DNA from: Geobacillus subterraneus
GTDB lineage: Bacteria > Bacillota > Bacilli > Bacillales > Anoxybacillaceae
Direction: 5' to 3'
DNA: 64,000 bases
NCBI RefSeq assembly: GCF_001618685.1
Contig: NZ_CP014342.1
Location: 1,426,001-1,490,000, forward strand
The translations under genes and the position numbers were made by a program. This document shows, one piece after another, positions 8,316-17,540 of this stretch (the first letter of the stretch is position 1; every line of letters starts with the position of its first letter). A model generated the notes under the pieces. It was not told the origin of the DNA, searched no databases, and saw only the letters and a program-made list of their open reading frames with translations.

Positions 8316-8366
8316 TCCATAGGTCGGTTTCGCTCTCCATCGAGAGATGAACATGACAGCTATGGA
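8316..8366 (+). other. Nested stem-loop between iolG and the binding-protein gene
   Basis: The outer stem TCCATAG (8316-8322) pairs with CTATGGA (8360-8366). An inner hairpin, CTCTC (8333-8337) with GAGAG (8342-8346), sits inside it. There is no T tract. It may be an mRNA-stabilising or processing structure that raises binding-protein output relative to the enzymes. Confidence 0.35.
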
Positions 8367-8412
8367 TAAAGAAGTTTGAAAGAAACAAAGGGGACAAGGG
8401 GGCAAAAGGAAG

Positions 8413-9381
8413 ATGAAAGGTCGAATGAAGTGGGTGTCGTTAGTCGTATTGCTGTTTAGTTTTTCGTTGCTGTTTGGTTGTAACAAACAACAAGAAACAG
8501 CCCAATCGGGAGACAAATCGGGAAAAATCGTCATTGGCGCAGCCCTTCCGGATTTTGATGACAAATGGCTAAGTTACTTGCAAGACGGAATGAAAGAGTA
8601 TGCCAAAACGCAAAAAGATGTAGAAGTCATTTACGTCGATGCGATGAATGACGCAAACAAGCAATTGTCTCAAGTGGAAAACTTCATTCAGCAAAAAGTC
8701 GATGCGATTGTCATTATCCCTGTTGACACTGTTTCGGCTCCGCAGATGGTTGAGAAGGCTAATCAGGCTAACATTCCGATCGTTGTTGTCAACCGTATCT
8801 TTGATGGGGTAGACAAAGCGACCGCTTACGTCGGTTCAGAGTCAATCAAATCCGGCATTATGCAAATGGAAGAAGTAGCAAAAATGTTAGGCGGTAAAGG
8901 AAACATTGCCATTATGAACGGCCAAATGGGGCATGAAGCGCAGATCAAACGGACCGAAGGAAACAAGCAAGTGATCAAAAAATATCCGGGGATGAAAGTC
9001 GTCCTTGAAGGAACGGCCGAGTGGGATCGCGCCAAAGGAATGTCGTTGATGGAAAACTGGCTGCAATCTGGTAAGAAAATCGATGCCGTTGTAGCGAACA
9101 ACGATGAAATGGCGATTGGTGCAATTATGGCTCTTGAGGCTGCCGGAAAGTTAAACGACGTTATTGTAGCGGGAATTGACGCGACACCAGATGCCCTTGA
9201 ATACGTGAAGCAAGGGAAATTGAAAGTGACCGTCTTCCAAAATGCCAAAGGACAAGGGCAAGGCGGACTAGAAGTGGCCATTAAAGCCGCAAAAGGGGAA
9301 AAAGTTGAGAAGTTTAACTGGATTCCGTATGAACTCGTCACGAAAGATAATGTTGATGAGTATGTCAAAAAGTGGCAATGA
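8413..9381 (+). CDS. Sugar ABC transporter substrate-binding lipoprotein, probably for inositol
   Basis: A 322-residue periplasmic-binding protein of the ribose/inositol (Peripla_BP_4) type. The N-terminal signal peptide ends in lipobox LLFGC with the lipidated cysteine at residue 23, followed by a charged linker. The mature domain starts near IVIGAALPDFDDKW. It includes VDAIVIIPVDTVSAPQMV, IPIVVVNR, and the hinge region VVANNDEMAIGAIMAL and VAGIDATPD. It closes operon 1, while the matching ATPase and permease start operon 2. Both operons carry the same operators, so the three parts should be co-induced. Inositol specificity is inferred from context. The 3' UTR is interrupted by the element at 9395-9642. 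Confidence 0.88.
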   Translation: MKGRMKWVSLVVLLFSFSLLFGCNKQQETAQSGDKSGKIVIGAALPDFDDKWLSYLQDGMKEYAKTQKDVEVIYVDAMNDANKQLSQVENFIQQKVDAIVIIPVDTVSAPQMVEKANQANIPIVVVNRIFDGVDKATAYVGSESIKSGIMQMEEVAKMLGGKGNIAIMNGQMGHEAQIKRTEGNKQVIKKYPGMKVVLEGTAEWDRAKGMSLMENWLQSGKKIDAVVANNDEMAIGAIMALEAAGKLNDVIVAGIDATPDALEYVKQGKLKVTVFQNAKGQGQGGLEVAIKAAKGEKVEKFNWIPYELVTKDNVDEYVKKWQ

Positions 9382-9394
9382 TGTCCCGTTTTAA

Positions 9395-9642
9395 CGTAAT
9401 TTCCTAAAGAAGTCTCCCGCCTCAAGGAACGTGAAGGGCACAGACCAGTGAGTAGGCGGGAGATGAATTTCGGTTGGCAATCGCCAACGAAAACGAATAG
9501 GATCGTCTATGGTTAGAACAGACACCTTCAGAACGAAGGGGAGCGTAAAGGGTTCTTGTGTGTGGCTTACCGTTCGGCGAACACGCACAAGTCGCTTGAA
9601 GCCCCCCGCCTCTAAGCGAAGCGTAGGTGGTGGGGAGTTCAC
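9395..9642 (+). ncRNA. Orphan omega-RNA/right-end remnant of an IS605 (TnpB) element
   Basis: Five consecutive stems are visible: 9413-9422 with 9454-9463 (10 bp), 9473-9478 with 9483-9488, 9525-9529 with 9535-9539, 9555-9564 with 9582-9591 (10 bp with one G-U), and 9602-9611 with 9625-9634. The last is a C-run/G-run hairpin followed by GGAGTTCAC, the usual look of an IS605 right end, where the RNA scaffold of a TnpB nuclease ends and its guide begins. No tnpA or tnpB is present. TTTAA at 9390-9394, just upstream, could be the target motif; the guide would start near 9643. The identification is from recalled right-end patterns. Confidence 0.6.
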
Positions 9643-9697
9643 TGCTACTCGGCTGTAAAGGGTATTGTCCAAAAGGTGGCTTACGGCAATCTTGCAG

Positions 9698-9743
9698 ATG
9701 TCCCAAAAGTGTTTGTATAACGTTCACTTTTGGGACATTTTTT
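9698..9743 (+). terminator. Terminator of iol operon 1, displaced from its gene
   Basis: A perfect 14-bp stem, ATGTCCCAAAAGTG (9698-9711) with its complement (9725-9738), is followed by six T. It lies 316 bp after the binding-protein stop, with the IS605-like remnant in between. Confidence 0.92.
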
Positions 9744-9805
9744 AGCGGTGAAATGAATGGGAATAACAGTTTCCGTTTGTTATCCCTCTTTATGAGTGAA
9801 TTAGG

Positions 9806-9840
9806 ATGAAAGGACACTATATTAGCCAGTGTCCTTTCAT
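9806..9840. repeat. Perfect 13-bp hairpin, followed by a 12-bp palindrome
   Basis: ATGAAAGGACACT (9806-9818) pairs with AGTGTCCTTTCAT (9828-9840), loop of nine. No T tract follows, so it is not a classic terminator. The exact palindrome CGGCAGCTGCCG (9846-9857) lies a few bases on. Apart from these and the promoter region below, the stretch 9744-10364 shows no gene. Confidence 0.45.
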
Positions 9841-9970
9841 TCAAACGGCAGCTGCCGATAAGGCTTTTGCGGTTTGCGATCTCGTCAGACGATCAAAAAA
9901 CCGGTTGGCAGACGTTCATAAAATAGTTTGTAACTAAGGATATTTTTTAAGAGGGAAAAAGATAGGTTAG

Positions 9971-10170
9971 AGTAAGCGCTTGCCCAGCTTGCAATGAGAA
10001 GAGGGAAGGTAACGTCTTTCTTGGCTGCCGGTGTTGCACGGACAATTCCCTTAACAACAATGAATGATCAGTTATAAGGCAATCACAAGGGCAATTTTAC
10101 TGAAGATTTAAAAAAAGTGTTGTAAAAAATGCAGAAAAGCTATAGAATAAAAGTAGGGAAAGCGCTTTCC
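9971..10170 (+). promoter_or_regulatory. Promoter of iol operon 2 with two IolQ-type operators
   Basis: The promoter is TTGTAA (10120-10125), 17 bp, TAGAAT (10143-10148). Operator GGAAAGCGCTTTCC (10157-10170) follows directly and forms a 16-bp perfect palindrome from 10156 to 10171. An upstream operator, AGTAAGCGCTTGCC (9971-9984), matches RGWAAGCGCTTSCY at all positions. The centres are 186 bp apart. The layout copies the other two iol promoters. The 194-base leader between 10171 and 10364 has only a half-site-like GAAAGCGCTA near 10237. Confidence 0.8.
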
Positions 10171-10364
10171 CTAACAGACGGGTGCAGCAGTTGCGGAAAG
10201 AGCCCTACTGTTGCGCATAAAAGCGCATTCATGAACGAAAGCGCTAAATAAGGTAATTTTGTTAACTTTGTTCGGACGACGCCATTTCTTTCCGAACGCA
10301 TCGCAGCAACTGCTAGTGCCTTTCAGAAAAAACAGTGAACCTTGGTGGAGATGGGGGGAAGTGT

Positions 10365-11876
10365 ATGAGCGAAGACTATGTGCTGGAAATGATATACATA
10401 ACCAAAGAATTTCCAGGCGTCAAAGCGTTAGACGGTGTGCAGCTGAAGGTTAAAAGAGGCACGGTTCACGCGCTCATGGGAGAGAATGGGGCTGGGAAAT
10501 CGACATTGATGAAAATTTTAATTGGCATTTACACGCCGGACCGAGGCAAGATTATCCTTGACGGCGAAGAGTTGAAAGTCTCCACGATCAAACATGCGCT
10601 TGATAGAGGCATTTCAATGATTCACCAAGAGTTAAGCCCTGTTCCGAACATGACAGTAGCGGAAAACATTTTTCTTGGCAGGGAGCCGAGTTATCCGTTC
10701 GCCGGCTGGGTCAAAATGAAAGAGCTCGTCAAAAAGACGAGGCAACTATTCGAACGGCTTGAGATCGATATTGATCCCAATGCGAAGATGGCGGATTTGA
10801 GCATCGCCAATATGCAGATGGTGGAAATTGCAAAGGCGATTTCTTATCATTCGAAGCTCATTATTATGGACGAACCAACGTCTGCGATTACAGAGAAAGA
10901 GGTTCACCACCTTTTCCGGATTATCCGTTCGTTGAAAAAAGAGGGAGTTTCCATTATTTATATTACCCATAAGATGGATGAGCTCGAACAAATCACCGAT
11001 GAGGTGACCGTGCTGAGGGATGGCAAGTACATCGGGACGAAGCCGAGCCATCAAATGACAAGAGATGAACTCATTCAAATGATGGTTGGGCGGGAACTAA
11101 ATCAAATTTTCCATAAACCAAAAGTCCCGATTGGGGAAGTGGCGTTGTCGGTTCAAGGGTTGACGAAAAAAGGGAAATTTCATGATGTGAGCTTTGAAGT
11201 GCGAAAAGGGGAAATTGTCGGATTTGCCGGTTTGATGGGATCCGGAAGAACGGAAGTATTAGAAAGCGTTTTCGGTGTTGCTAAACCGGATGCGGGAGAC
11301 ATTTATGTCCACGGAAAAAAGGCGACGATCCGCTCGGCGCGGGATGCGATTCGGTATGGAATGGGATTGTTGACGGAAGACCGAAAACTGACAGGGCTGT
11401 TTTTACCGTTGTCTGTCGAGGACAACATGATCACGGTTACGGTCAACCAGTATACGAAGGCGGGTTTTTTGCAGCAACGAAAAATCCGCGAAGACTGCCA
11501 ACGGCTTGCTGAACAGCTTTCGATTAAAACACCGAGCTTGCAGCAGTTGATCAAATACTTAAGCGGAGGCAATCAGCAAAAGGCACTCATTGCCCGTTGG
11601 CTGCTTCATAACCCGGATATTTTGTTCCTCGATGAACCGACAAGGGGAATCGATGTAGGAGCGAAAGCGGAAATTTATAATCTGATTTTTGAGCTCGCCA
11701 AGAATGGCAAAGCGATCGTCGTGGTTTCGTCTGAGATGCCAGAAATATTAGGATTGAGCGACCGGGTTATTGTTATGCATGAAGGGAGAAAAATGGGAGA
11801 ACTAACGAGGGAAGAAGCGACCCAAGAGCGGATTATGCAGCTGGCAACGGGCCAGCTGATCGAGACGAAAAGATAA
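10365..11876 (+). CDS. Sugar ABC transporter ATP-binding protein, RbsA-type (two ATPase domains)
   Basis: 503 residues, the usual size for duplicated carbohydrate ATPases. The first domain has Walker [10 protein letters not shown] (about residue 40), Q-loop region [23 protein letters not shown] (in part), and Walker [12 protein letters not shown]. The second domain has a degenerate Walker A (GLMGSGRTE), as in RbsA/MglA, then signature LSGGNQQK (about 399) and Walker [12 protein letters not shown]. The start at 10365 follows GGGGGGAA (10353-10360); a GTG at 10335 in frame lacks spacing. First gene of iol operon 2. It should energise import of inositol with the permease downstream and the lipoprotein at 8413. 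Confidence 0.9.
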   Translation: MSEDYVLEMIYITKEFPGVKALDGVQLKVKRGTVHALMGENGAGKSTLMKILIGIYTPDRGKIILDGEELKVSTIKHALDRGISMIHQELSPVPNMTVAENIFLGREPSYPFAGWVKMKELVKKTRQLFERLEIDIDPNAKMADLSIANMQMVEIAKAISYHSKLIIMDEPTSAITEKEVHHLFRIIRSLKKEGVSIIYITHKMDELEQITDEVTVLRDGKYIGTKPSHQMTRDELIQMMVGRELNQIFHKPKVPIGEVALSVQGLTKKGKFHDVSFEVRKGEIVGFAGLMGSGRTEVLESVFGVAKPDAGDIYVHGKKATIRSARDAIRYGMGLLTEDRKLTGLFLPLSVEDNMITVTVNQYTKAGFLQQRKIREDCQRLAEQLSIKTPSLQQLIKYLSGGNQQKALIARWLLHNPDILFLDEPTRGIDVGAKAEIYNLIFELAKNGKAIVVVSSEMPEILGLSDRVIVMHEGRKMGELTREEATQERIMQLATGQLIETKR

Positions 11877-11893
11877 GGATAGGGGGAATGGAG

Positions 11894-12898
11894 ATGGAAA
11901 GCCAAGTTTCTGTTACGAACAAGCGGGAGAAGGCAGGGGTTTCTTCCACGGCCACGTCGAAGGACAAATTGTATCGATTTTTCGACCGCTATGGAATGTT
12001 GATGATTCTCATTGGGCTCGTCATTTTGATGTCCATTCTTTCGCCGACGTTTTTTACAACCGGCAACTTATTAAATATCGTTCGGCAAATGTCGGTCGTC
12101 GGCATTGTCGCGATTGGCGTCACGATTGTCATTATTACGACCGGCATTGATTTGTCATCGGGATCCGTCATTGCACTTGTGTCGGTTGTGGCCGCCAGTT
12201 TTGCCCACCCGGATACGTATCCCGTGATTGTTCCGATTTTGATTGGTCTTGGGTTAGGGCTTTTGACTGGGGTCATAAACGGAACGATTATTTCGAAGGC
12301 GAACATTGCCCCGTTTATCGTCACATTGGGCATGATGACGGCCGCGAGAGGGGCAGCGCTGTTATTCAGCGACGGGAGACCGATTGGGAATTTGTCGCCA
12401 TCGTTCTTATGGATTGGCCAAGGAGATGTTTTGGGGATTCCGGTTCCGATTCTCATCTTTGCGCTTGTAGGGGTCATTTCTTACATTCTCTTAAATAAAA
12501 CGAAGTTTGGCAAATATGTCTATGCAATCGGCGGAAATGAGCAGGCCGCCGTCATTGCCGGGGTCAATGTCGATAAATATAAGATTTTCGTTTACGGATA
12601 CGCTGGTCTGTTGTCCGGATTGGCGGGGGTCATCTTGACTTCGCGCATTTCCTCGGGGCAGCCGACGGCAGGGATGATGTATGAACTCGATGCCATCGCT
12701 GCGGCGGTCATTGGCGGTACAAGCCTTGCTGGCGGGATTGGGACGATCGGCGGCACGATTGTCGGTGCGCTCATTATCGGGGTGATGAACAACGGACTTG
12801 ACTTGTTAAACGTTTCGCCGTATTGGCAACAAATTCTGAAAGGCGTCATTATTACGGTGGCGGTGTTCATCGATTCCCGCAAAAACCGGAAATCATAA
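11894..12898 (+). CDS. Sugar ABC transporter permease, RbsC-type, probably for inositol
   Basis: About 334 residues with eight to ten hydrophobic segments; the first follows a charged cytoplasmic N-terminus. Family landmarks are [20 protein letters not shown] near the first third, GRPIGNL, and the [20 protein letters not shown] loop that contacts the ATPase. The C-terminal part ends in IDSRKNRKS. Two in-frame ATGs compete (11888 and 11894); the second has better spacing to AGGGGG. It follows the ATPase gene by 17 bp and forms the channel of the transporter as a probable homodimer. Specificity is inferred from the flanking iol genes. Confidence 0.9.
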   Translation: MESQVSVTNKREKAGVSSTATSKDKLYRFFDRYGMLMILIGLVILMSILSPTFFTTGNLLNIVRQMSVVGIVAIGVTIVIITTGIDLSSGSVIALVSVVAASFAHPDTYPVIVPILIGLGLGLLTGVINGTIISKANIAPFIVTLGMMTAARGAALLFSDGRPIGNLSPSFLWIGQGDVLGIPVPILIFALVGVISYILLNKTKFGKYVYAIGGNEQAAVIAGVNVDKYKIFVYGYAGLLSGLAGVILTSRISSGQPTAGMMYELDAIAAAVIGGTSLAGGIGTIGGTIVGALIIGVMNNGLDLLNVSPYWQQILKGVIITVAVFIDSRKNRKS

Positions 12899-12917
12899 TC
12901 AGGGGGAGCAAAGGCTC

Positions 12918-13760
12918 ATGAAGATTGTGTTTAATGAGGCGACAACACTACAAAACTCCACATTAAAGAACGACTTAGATCTATGCGAAAAGCACGGTTA
13001 TGACGGCATTGAAATTCGGCTTGATAAGTTGAAAGAATTTCTCGCTTCCTATACGGTTGACGACTTGAAACAATTCTTTGCTTCTCATCGTTTAAAACCG
13101 TATGCCTTCAATGCGCTGGAGTTTATCACGTTCCGTGATGAGGAAGGATTTGGCCAAATTCGCCGCGATCTGCAGTTTTTGTGCGAAATTGGCCAGCAAA
13201 TTGGCTGCAAAACGGTGATTGCAGTTCCGACGTTTGACGTAGGCGATTATACCAAGGCTGAAATTAAGGCGGAAACCGTTCGCGTACTGCGGGAGTTAGC
13301 AGAGTTAAGCGAACCATATGGCGTAAAAATCGCGCTTGAGTTTTGCGGATATCCCAATTGTTCCGTTAACACGTTCGCGCAGGCATATGAGATTGTCAAA
13401 GAGGTGGACAGCGGCCAAGTGGGCCTTGTTCTCGACTGCTTCCATTTTCACGCCATGAACTCCCGGCTTGAGGACTTGCAAGCGGCGGATCCGAAGGACA
13501 TTTTCGTATTCCATATGGATGATTGTGAAGATTTGCCGGTTGGCGCATTGCGCGATCACCATCGAGTGTGGCCGGGGGACGGGGCGATTGACTTGGATGG
13601 CATTTTACGTACGCTCCAAGCCATTGGCTACAATGAAATGGCTTCCATTGAGTTATTCCGCCCCGAGTATTGGCAATGGGAAGCAGAAGAAACGATTCAA
13701 ACCGGAAAGGCAAAGATGGAGAACGTTCTCCGTCGGTATTTTGAGATCGAACGAGTTTGA
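12918..13760 (+). CDS. iolI: Inosose isomerase IolI
   Basis: A 280-residue TIM-barrel sugar-phosphate isomerase/epimerase-like protein, nearly the length of B. subtilis IolI (278). It starts with the same NEATTL signature and CEKHGYDGIEIR. Metal-binding and active-site segments are VKIALEFCGYPNCSVNT, GLVLDCFHFHAMNS and IELFRPEYWQWEAEETIQT. IolI interconverts keto-inositols (scyllo-inosose and D-chiro-type inosose), letting other inositol isomers enter the myo-inositol route. It lies 19 bp after the permease and is the first enzyme of the operon. Confidence 0.88.
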   Translation: MKIVFNEATTLQNSTLKNDLDLCEKHGYDGIEIRLDKLKEFLASYTVDDLKQFFASHRLKPYAFNALEFITFRDEEGFGQIRRDLQFLCEIGQQIGCKTVIAVPTFDVGDYTKAEIKAETVRVLRELAELSEPYGVKIALEFCGYPNCSVNTFAQAYEIVKEVDSGQVGLVLDCFHFHAMNSRLEDLQAADPKDIFVFHMDDCEDLPVGALRDHHRVWPGDGAIDLDGILRTLQAIGYNEMASIELFRPEYWQWEAEETIQTGKAKMENVLRRYFEIERV

Positions 13761-13781
13761 ACATCTACGGGAGGGAAACCG

Positions 13782-15716
13782 GTGAAAACGATCCGCTTAA
13801 CAACCGCCCAAGCGTTAGTCAAGTTTTTAAATCAGCAGTATGTGGAGTTCGATGGCCACATCCAGAAGTTTGTCAAAGGCATTTTTACGATTTTCGGCCA
13901 TGGCAACGTACTCGGCCTTGGCCAAGCGCTTGAGGAAGATCCAGGAGAGCTCGAAGTGTACCAAGGGCGCAATGAGCAAGGCATGGCGCATGCGGCGATT
14001 GCCTTTGCAAAACAAAAACACCGGCGGCAAATTATGGCGTGCACATCGTCTGTCGGTCCTGGAGCAGCGAATATGGTGACAGCAGCGGCGACGGCTTCAG
14101 CGAACCATATTCCGGTTTTATTGCTTCCGGGGGATACGTTCGCGACTAGACAACCCGATCCGGTACTCCAACAAATTGAGCACTGGCATGATTTGACGGT
14201 TTCCACAAATGATGCATTTCGTGCCGTCAGCAAATATTGGGATCGCATCAGCCGCCCCGAGCAGCTGATGTCGGCGATGATTCAAGCGATGCGGGTACTG
14301 ACCGATCCCGCCAACACCGGAGCAGTCACCATTGCCTTGCCTCAAGATGTGCAAGGGGAAGCGTACGATTTTCCTGAATCCTTTTTTCAAAAACGGATTC
14401 ACCGCATTGAACGCCGTGTTCCGGCGAAAGCGGCGATTCATGAGGCGGTGGAGCTCATTCGCAGAAAGAAAAAACCGATCATCATTTGCGGCGGCGGTGT
14501 CCGTTATTCGGAGGCGGCGGAAGAACTGAAACAGTTTGCCGAGAAATTTCACATTCCTTATGGGGAAACGCAAGCCGGCAAAAGCGCGGTGGAAAGCGCC
14601 CACCCATACAATCTCGGGGGAATTGGCGTCACCGGCAACCTTGCCGCCAATATAATCGCGAAGGAAGCCGATTTGGTCATTGGGATTGGCACTCGTTACA
14701 CCGATTTTACGACAGGGTCGAAACAGCTTTTCCAACATCCTGAAGTAGAATTTTTGACGATCAATGTCTCGGTCTTTGATGCTTGCAAATTGGATGCCGT
14801 CCGCGTAGTGGCAGATGCGAAACTTGCTCTTCTCGCCTTAACCGAAGAGTTGGAGAAAATCGGGTATCGATCCGGCTATACGAATGAAATAGATATCGCG
14901 AAAAAGGCTTGGGAAGAAGAGCTTAACCGGCTGTATCACGTCCGCTACCGCCAGTCGGGCTTTAAGCCGGAGGTGGCCGGCCATCTCGATGAGGTGTTAA
15001 CTGAGTATTCGGAGTTTTTCGGTTCCTCGTTAACGCAAACGGAAGTCATTGGCGCGATTAACGAGTGGATCGATGACGACGCCATTATCATCGGAGCGGC
15101 AGGCAGCTTGCCGGGGGATTTGCAGCGCATGTGGGTGGCGCGCCGGCCCAATACGTATCATATGGAGTACGGCTATTCGTGCATGGGGTATGAGATTGCT
15201 GGTGCCCTTGGCGTGAAAATGGCGGAGCCGGATAAAGAAGTCTATGCGATGGTCGGCGATGGCAGCTACTTAATGCTTCACTCGGAGCTTGTAACGAGCA
15301 TTCAGGAAAAGAAAAAAATCAATGTTCTCCTATTTGATAATGGTGGATTCGGTTGCATTAACAACTTGCAAATGGGTCATGGAATGGGCAGTTTCGCCAC
15401 AGAATTCCGCTACCGCAACGGAGAAACCGGGCGCTTAGACGGGAGCTTGATTCCGATTGACTTCGCGCAAAGCGCGGCCGGTTACGGGGTAAAAACGTAC
15501 AAAGTGTGCACGCTTGAGCAATTAAAAGAAGCGCTCGAAGATGCCAAACAACAATCGGTGTCGACATTGATCGATATTAAGGTGCTTCCAAAAACGATGA
15601 CCCATGATTATGAGTCATGGTGGCATGTCGGGGTGGCGGAAGTGTCCCGGAACCCAAAAATTGCGGAGGCATACAAGCGGAAAGAACAACAATTGCAAAG
15701 GGCAAGAAAATATTGA
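13782..15716 (+). CDS. iolD: 3D-(3,5/4)-trihydroxycyclohexane-1,2-dione hydrolase IolD
   Basis: A 644-residue thiamine-diphosphate enzyme, close to IolD of B. subtilis (637). Domains in order: N-terminal pyrimidine-binding domain ([21 protein letters not shown] with the activating glutamate), central Rossmann-like domain ([18 protein letters not shown]), and C-terminal pyrophosphate domain with the GDG...N motif [13 protein letters not shown] (about residue 491) ending in FDNGGFGC. It cleaves the cyclic dione ring to 5-deoxy-D-glucuronate, the third step after IolG and IolE. It is preceded by GGGAGG and lies 21 bp after iolI. Confidence 0.95.
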   Translation: MKTIRLTTAQALVKFLNQQYVEFDGHIQKFVKGIFTIFGHGNVLGLGQALEEDPGELEVYQGRNEQGMAHAAIAFAKQKHRRQIMACTSSVGPGAANMVTAAATASANHIPVLLLPGDTFATRQPDPVLQQIEHWHDLTVSTNDAFRAVSKYWDRISRPEQLMSAMIQAMRVLTDPANTGAVTIALPQDVQGEAYDFPESFFQKRIHRIERRVPAKAAIHEAVELIRRKKKPIIICGGGVRYSEAAEELKQFAEKFHIPYGETQAGKSAVESAHPYNLGGIGVTGNLAANIIAKEADLVIGIGTRYTDFTTGSKQLFQHPEVEFLTINVSVFDACKLDAVRVVADAKLALLALTEELEKIGYRSGYTNEIDIAKKAWEEELNRLYHVRYRQSGFKPEVAGHLDEVLTEYSEFFGSSLTQTEVIGAINEWIDDDAIIIGAAGSLPGDLQRMWVARRPNTYHMEYGYSCMGYEIAGALGVKMAEPDKEVYAMVGDGSYLMLHSELVTSIQEKKKINVLLFDNGGFGCINNLQMGHGMGSFATEFRYRNGETGRLDGSLIPIDFAQSAAGYGVKTYKVCTLEQLKEALEDAKQQSVSTLIDIKVLPKTMTHDYESWWHVGVAEVSRNPKIAEAYKRKEQQLQRARKY

Positions 15717-15734
15717 ACAACTGGAGTGAGAGAG

Positions 15735-16661
15735 ATGGAAAAAACGGTTCATCCTTTTCGTATCGGTATTGCGCCGATCAGCTGGGTCAATGACGATATC
15801 CCGGGATTGGGCGACCATTACACACAAGATCAAGTGTTATCCGAAATGGCGGAGCTTGGATATGTTGCAACGGAAATGGGGCGCCTCTTTTCCCAAGATC
15901 CCCCATCATTGAGGGCAAAACTGAACCAATATGGCATCGAGCTCGCCAGCAAATTCATCGGCGTGCTCTTTTCAGACCGTTCTCGTCTTGAAGAGGAACT
16001 CAAGACGTTCCGGTCTTGGGCGGAATATTTGCACGATATGGGATGCAAGTATGCGATTGTCTGCGAGATGGGGGGATCGATGCACTGGGATCCGCGCCGG
16101 GCGCCAGAAGAAAAAACGATTCAACGGCTCACGGATTCCGAATGGGAGTCCCTTGTTGATGGATTGCATCGCGCCGCGCATATATGCCAAGAGCTAGGAA
16201 TGAAACTTGTTTACCACTTTCACGCGGGAACAGTCGTCGAAACGGCGGAAGAGATCGATCGCTTAATGGAGTTGACGGATCCGAATCTTGTCCATCTCTT
16301 GTATGACACAGGGCATGCGTTATATGGCGGATATGATCCAGTTGAACTGTTGCATCGGTATGCGGATCGCATTCAATACGTTCATTTAAAAGACATAAGA
16401 CACGATGTGCTCGAGCAGGTGAGACGGGAACAACTCGACTTTCGCACGGCGGTGCTGCGTGGCATGTTTACGGTTCCTGGAGATGGATGCATTGATTTTG
16501 TTCCGATTTTTTCAAAATTGATTGAGATGGGCTATAACGGCTGGATCATCGTCGAAGCAGAACAGGACCCGGCTGTGGCGCACCCGTACACGTACGCCAA
16601 AATGGCCAAAGAATATATTGACCGCCTTGTTCATCATCTCTTGGCGGCCCAAAAGCGGTAA
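15735..16661 (+). CDS. iolE: Inosose dehydratase IolE
   Basis: About 308 residues, TIM-barrel, sugar-phosphate-isomerase-like fold. It dehydrates scyllo-inosose to the dione substrate of IolD. Typical IolE features: the start FRIGIAPISWVNDDIPGLG, YVATEMGRLF, VYHFHAGTVVETAEEIDRL, the metal-site region LLYDTGHALYGG, YVHLKDIR, and IIVEAEQDP near the C-terminus. ATG at 15735 is chosen over a GTG at 15726 because GGAG at 15723-15726 fits the ATG. B. subtilis IolE is slightly shorter. It lies 18 bp after iolD. Confidence 0.93.
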   Translation: MEKTVHPFRIGIAPISWVNDDIPGLGDHYTQDQVLSEMAELGYVATEMGRLFSQDPPSLRAKLNQYGIELASKFIGVLFSDRSRLEEELKTFRSWAEYLHDMGCKYAIVCEMGGSMHWDPRRAPEEKTIQRLTDSEWESLVDGLHRAAHICQELGMKLVYHFHAGTVVETAEEIDRLMELTDPNLVHLLYDTGHALYGGYDPVELLHRYADRIQYVHLKDIRHDVLEQVRREQLDFRTAVLRGMFTVPGDGCIDFVPIFSKLIEMGYNGWIIVEAEQDPAVAHPYTYAKMAKEYIDRLVHHLLAAQKR

Positions 16662-16679
16662 GGGGGGGAGGATGAAACG

Positions 16680-17504
16680 ATGAGCCGACTGGTCATACCA
16701 AGCCATCCGCCGAACGAAGAAGGGAACGTCGTCCGTGTGACGCCGGAATCGGCGGGATGGGAATATGTCGGGTTTGAAGTGTATGTATTGGCAAAAGGGC
16801 AAACGTTGCGAAAAGAGACGCTTGCGCAAGAGGCTTGCCTTGTTCTTCTTAAAGGGAAAGCGAACATATCGACGAAGCAGGAGCGGTGGGAACAAATCGG
16901 GCTGAGAATGGATGTGTTTGAGAAAGTTCCGCCGTACTCGGTCTATGTTCCGGCCAACGATGTATATGAAATTGAAGCCGTAACGGACGTGGAAGTAGCG
17001 GTTTGCCTCGCGCCGGGCAAAGGGACATACCCGGCGCGGCTGATCCCGCCAAGCGAAGTAGGAGTCGAAATACGGGGAGCAGGAAATATTGAACGGCGGG
17101 TGCATAACATTCTTCCGGAATCCCAACCGGCCGACAGCTTGCTTGTCGTTGAAGTGTTTACGCCGGAAGGAAACTGGTCGAGCTACCCTCCGCATAAACA
17201 TGACCAAGACAACTTGCCCCATGAGTCGTATTTGGAAGAAACGTATTATCATAAAATCAATCCCGGTCACGGTTTTATGGTGCAGCGTGTGTACACCGAT
17301 GATCGTTCCATCGACGAAACGATGGTCGTGAAAAACGGGGATGTCGTCTTAGTCCCGAAAGGCTACCATCCGGTTTCCGCTCCTCCAGGGTATGAGGGGT
17401 ATTACTTGAACGTCATGGCTGGGCCTGTACGGACGTGGAAGTTCCATAATGACCCGGACCATGAGTGGGTGATGGAAAGCAAGCTCGCGGCCAAACAGAA
17501 GTAG
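16680..17504 (+). CDS. iolB: 5-deoxy-glucuronate isomerase IolB
   Basis: A 274-residue bicupin protein; the B. subtilis enzyme is 271. It isomerises 5-deoxy-glucuronic acid to 5-dehydro-2-deoxy-D-gluconate. The metal-binding cupin motif is clear: SSYPPHKHDQDNLPHESYLEETYYHK (read in parts), with the two histidines and glutamate, followed by the closing histidine in VPKGYHPVSAPPG. A strong GGGGGGAGG ribosome binding site precedes the ATG. It lies 18 bp after iolE. Confidence 0.95.
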   Translation: MSRLVIPSHPPNEEGNVVRVTPESAGWEYVGFEVYVLAKGQTLRKETLAQEACLVLLKGKANISTKQERWEQIGLRMDVFEKVPPYSVYVPANDVYEIEAVTDVEVAVCLAPGKGTYPARLIPPSEVGVEIRGAGNIERRVHNILPESQPADSLLVVEVFTPEGNWSSYPPHKHDQDNLPHESYLEETYYHKINPGHGFMVQRVYTDDRSIDETMVVKNGDVVLVPKGYHPVSAPPGYEGYYLNVMAGPVRTWKFHNDPDHEWVMESKLAAKQK

Positions 17505-17540
17505 AAACGATCCAAAAAGATGATAGAAAGAGGCGGTTCG

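Noticed and set aside
10236-10247. Third AAGCGC-like site in the leader of iol operon 2
   Set aside because: Only a half-site (GAAAGCGCTA); the other arm is absent, so it is not listed as an operator.
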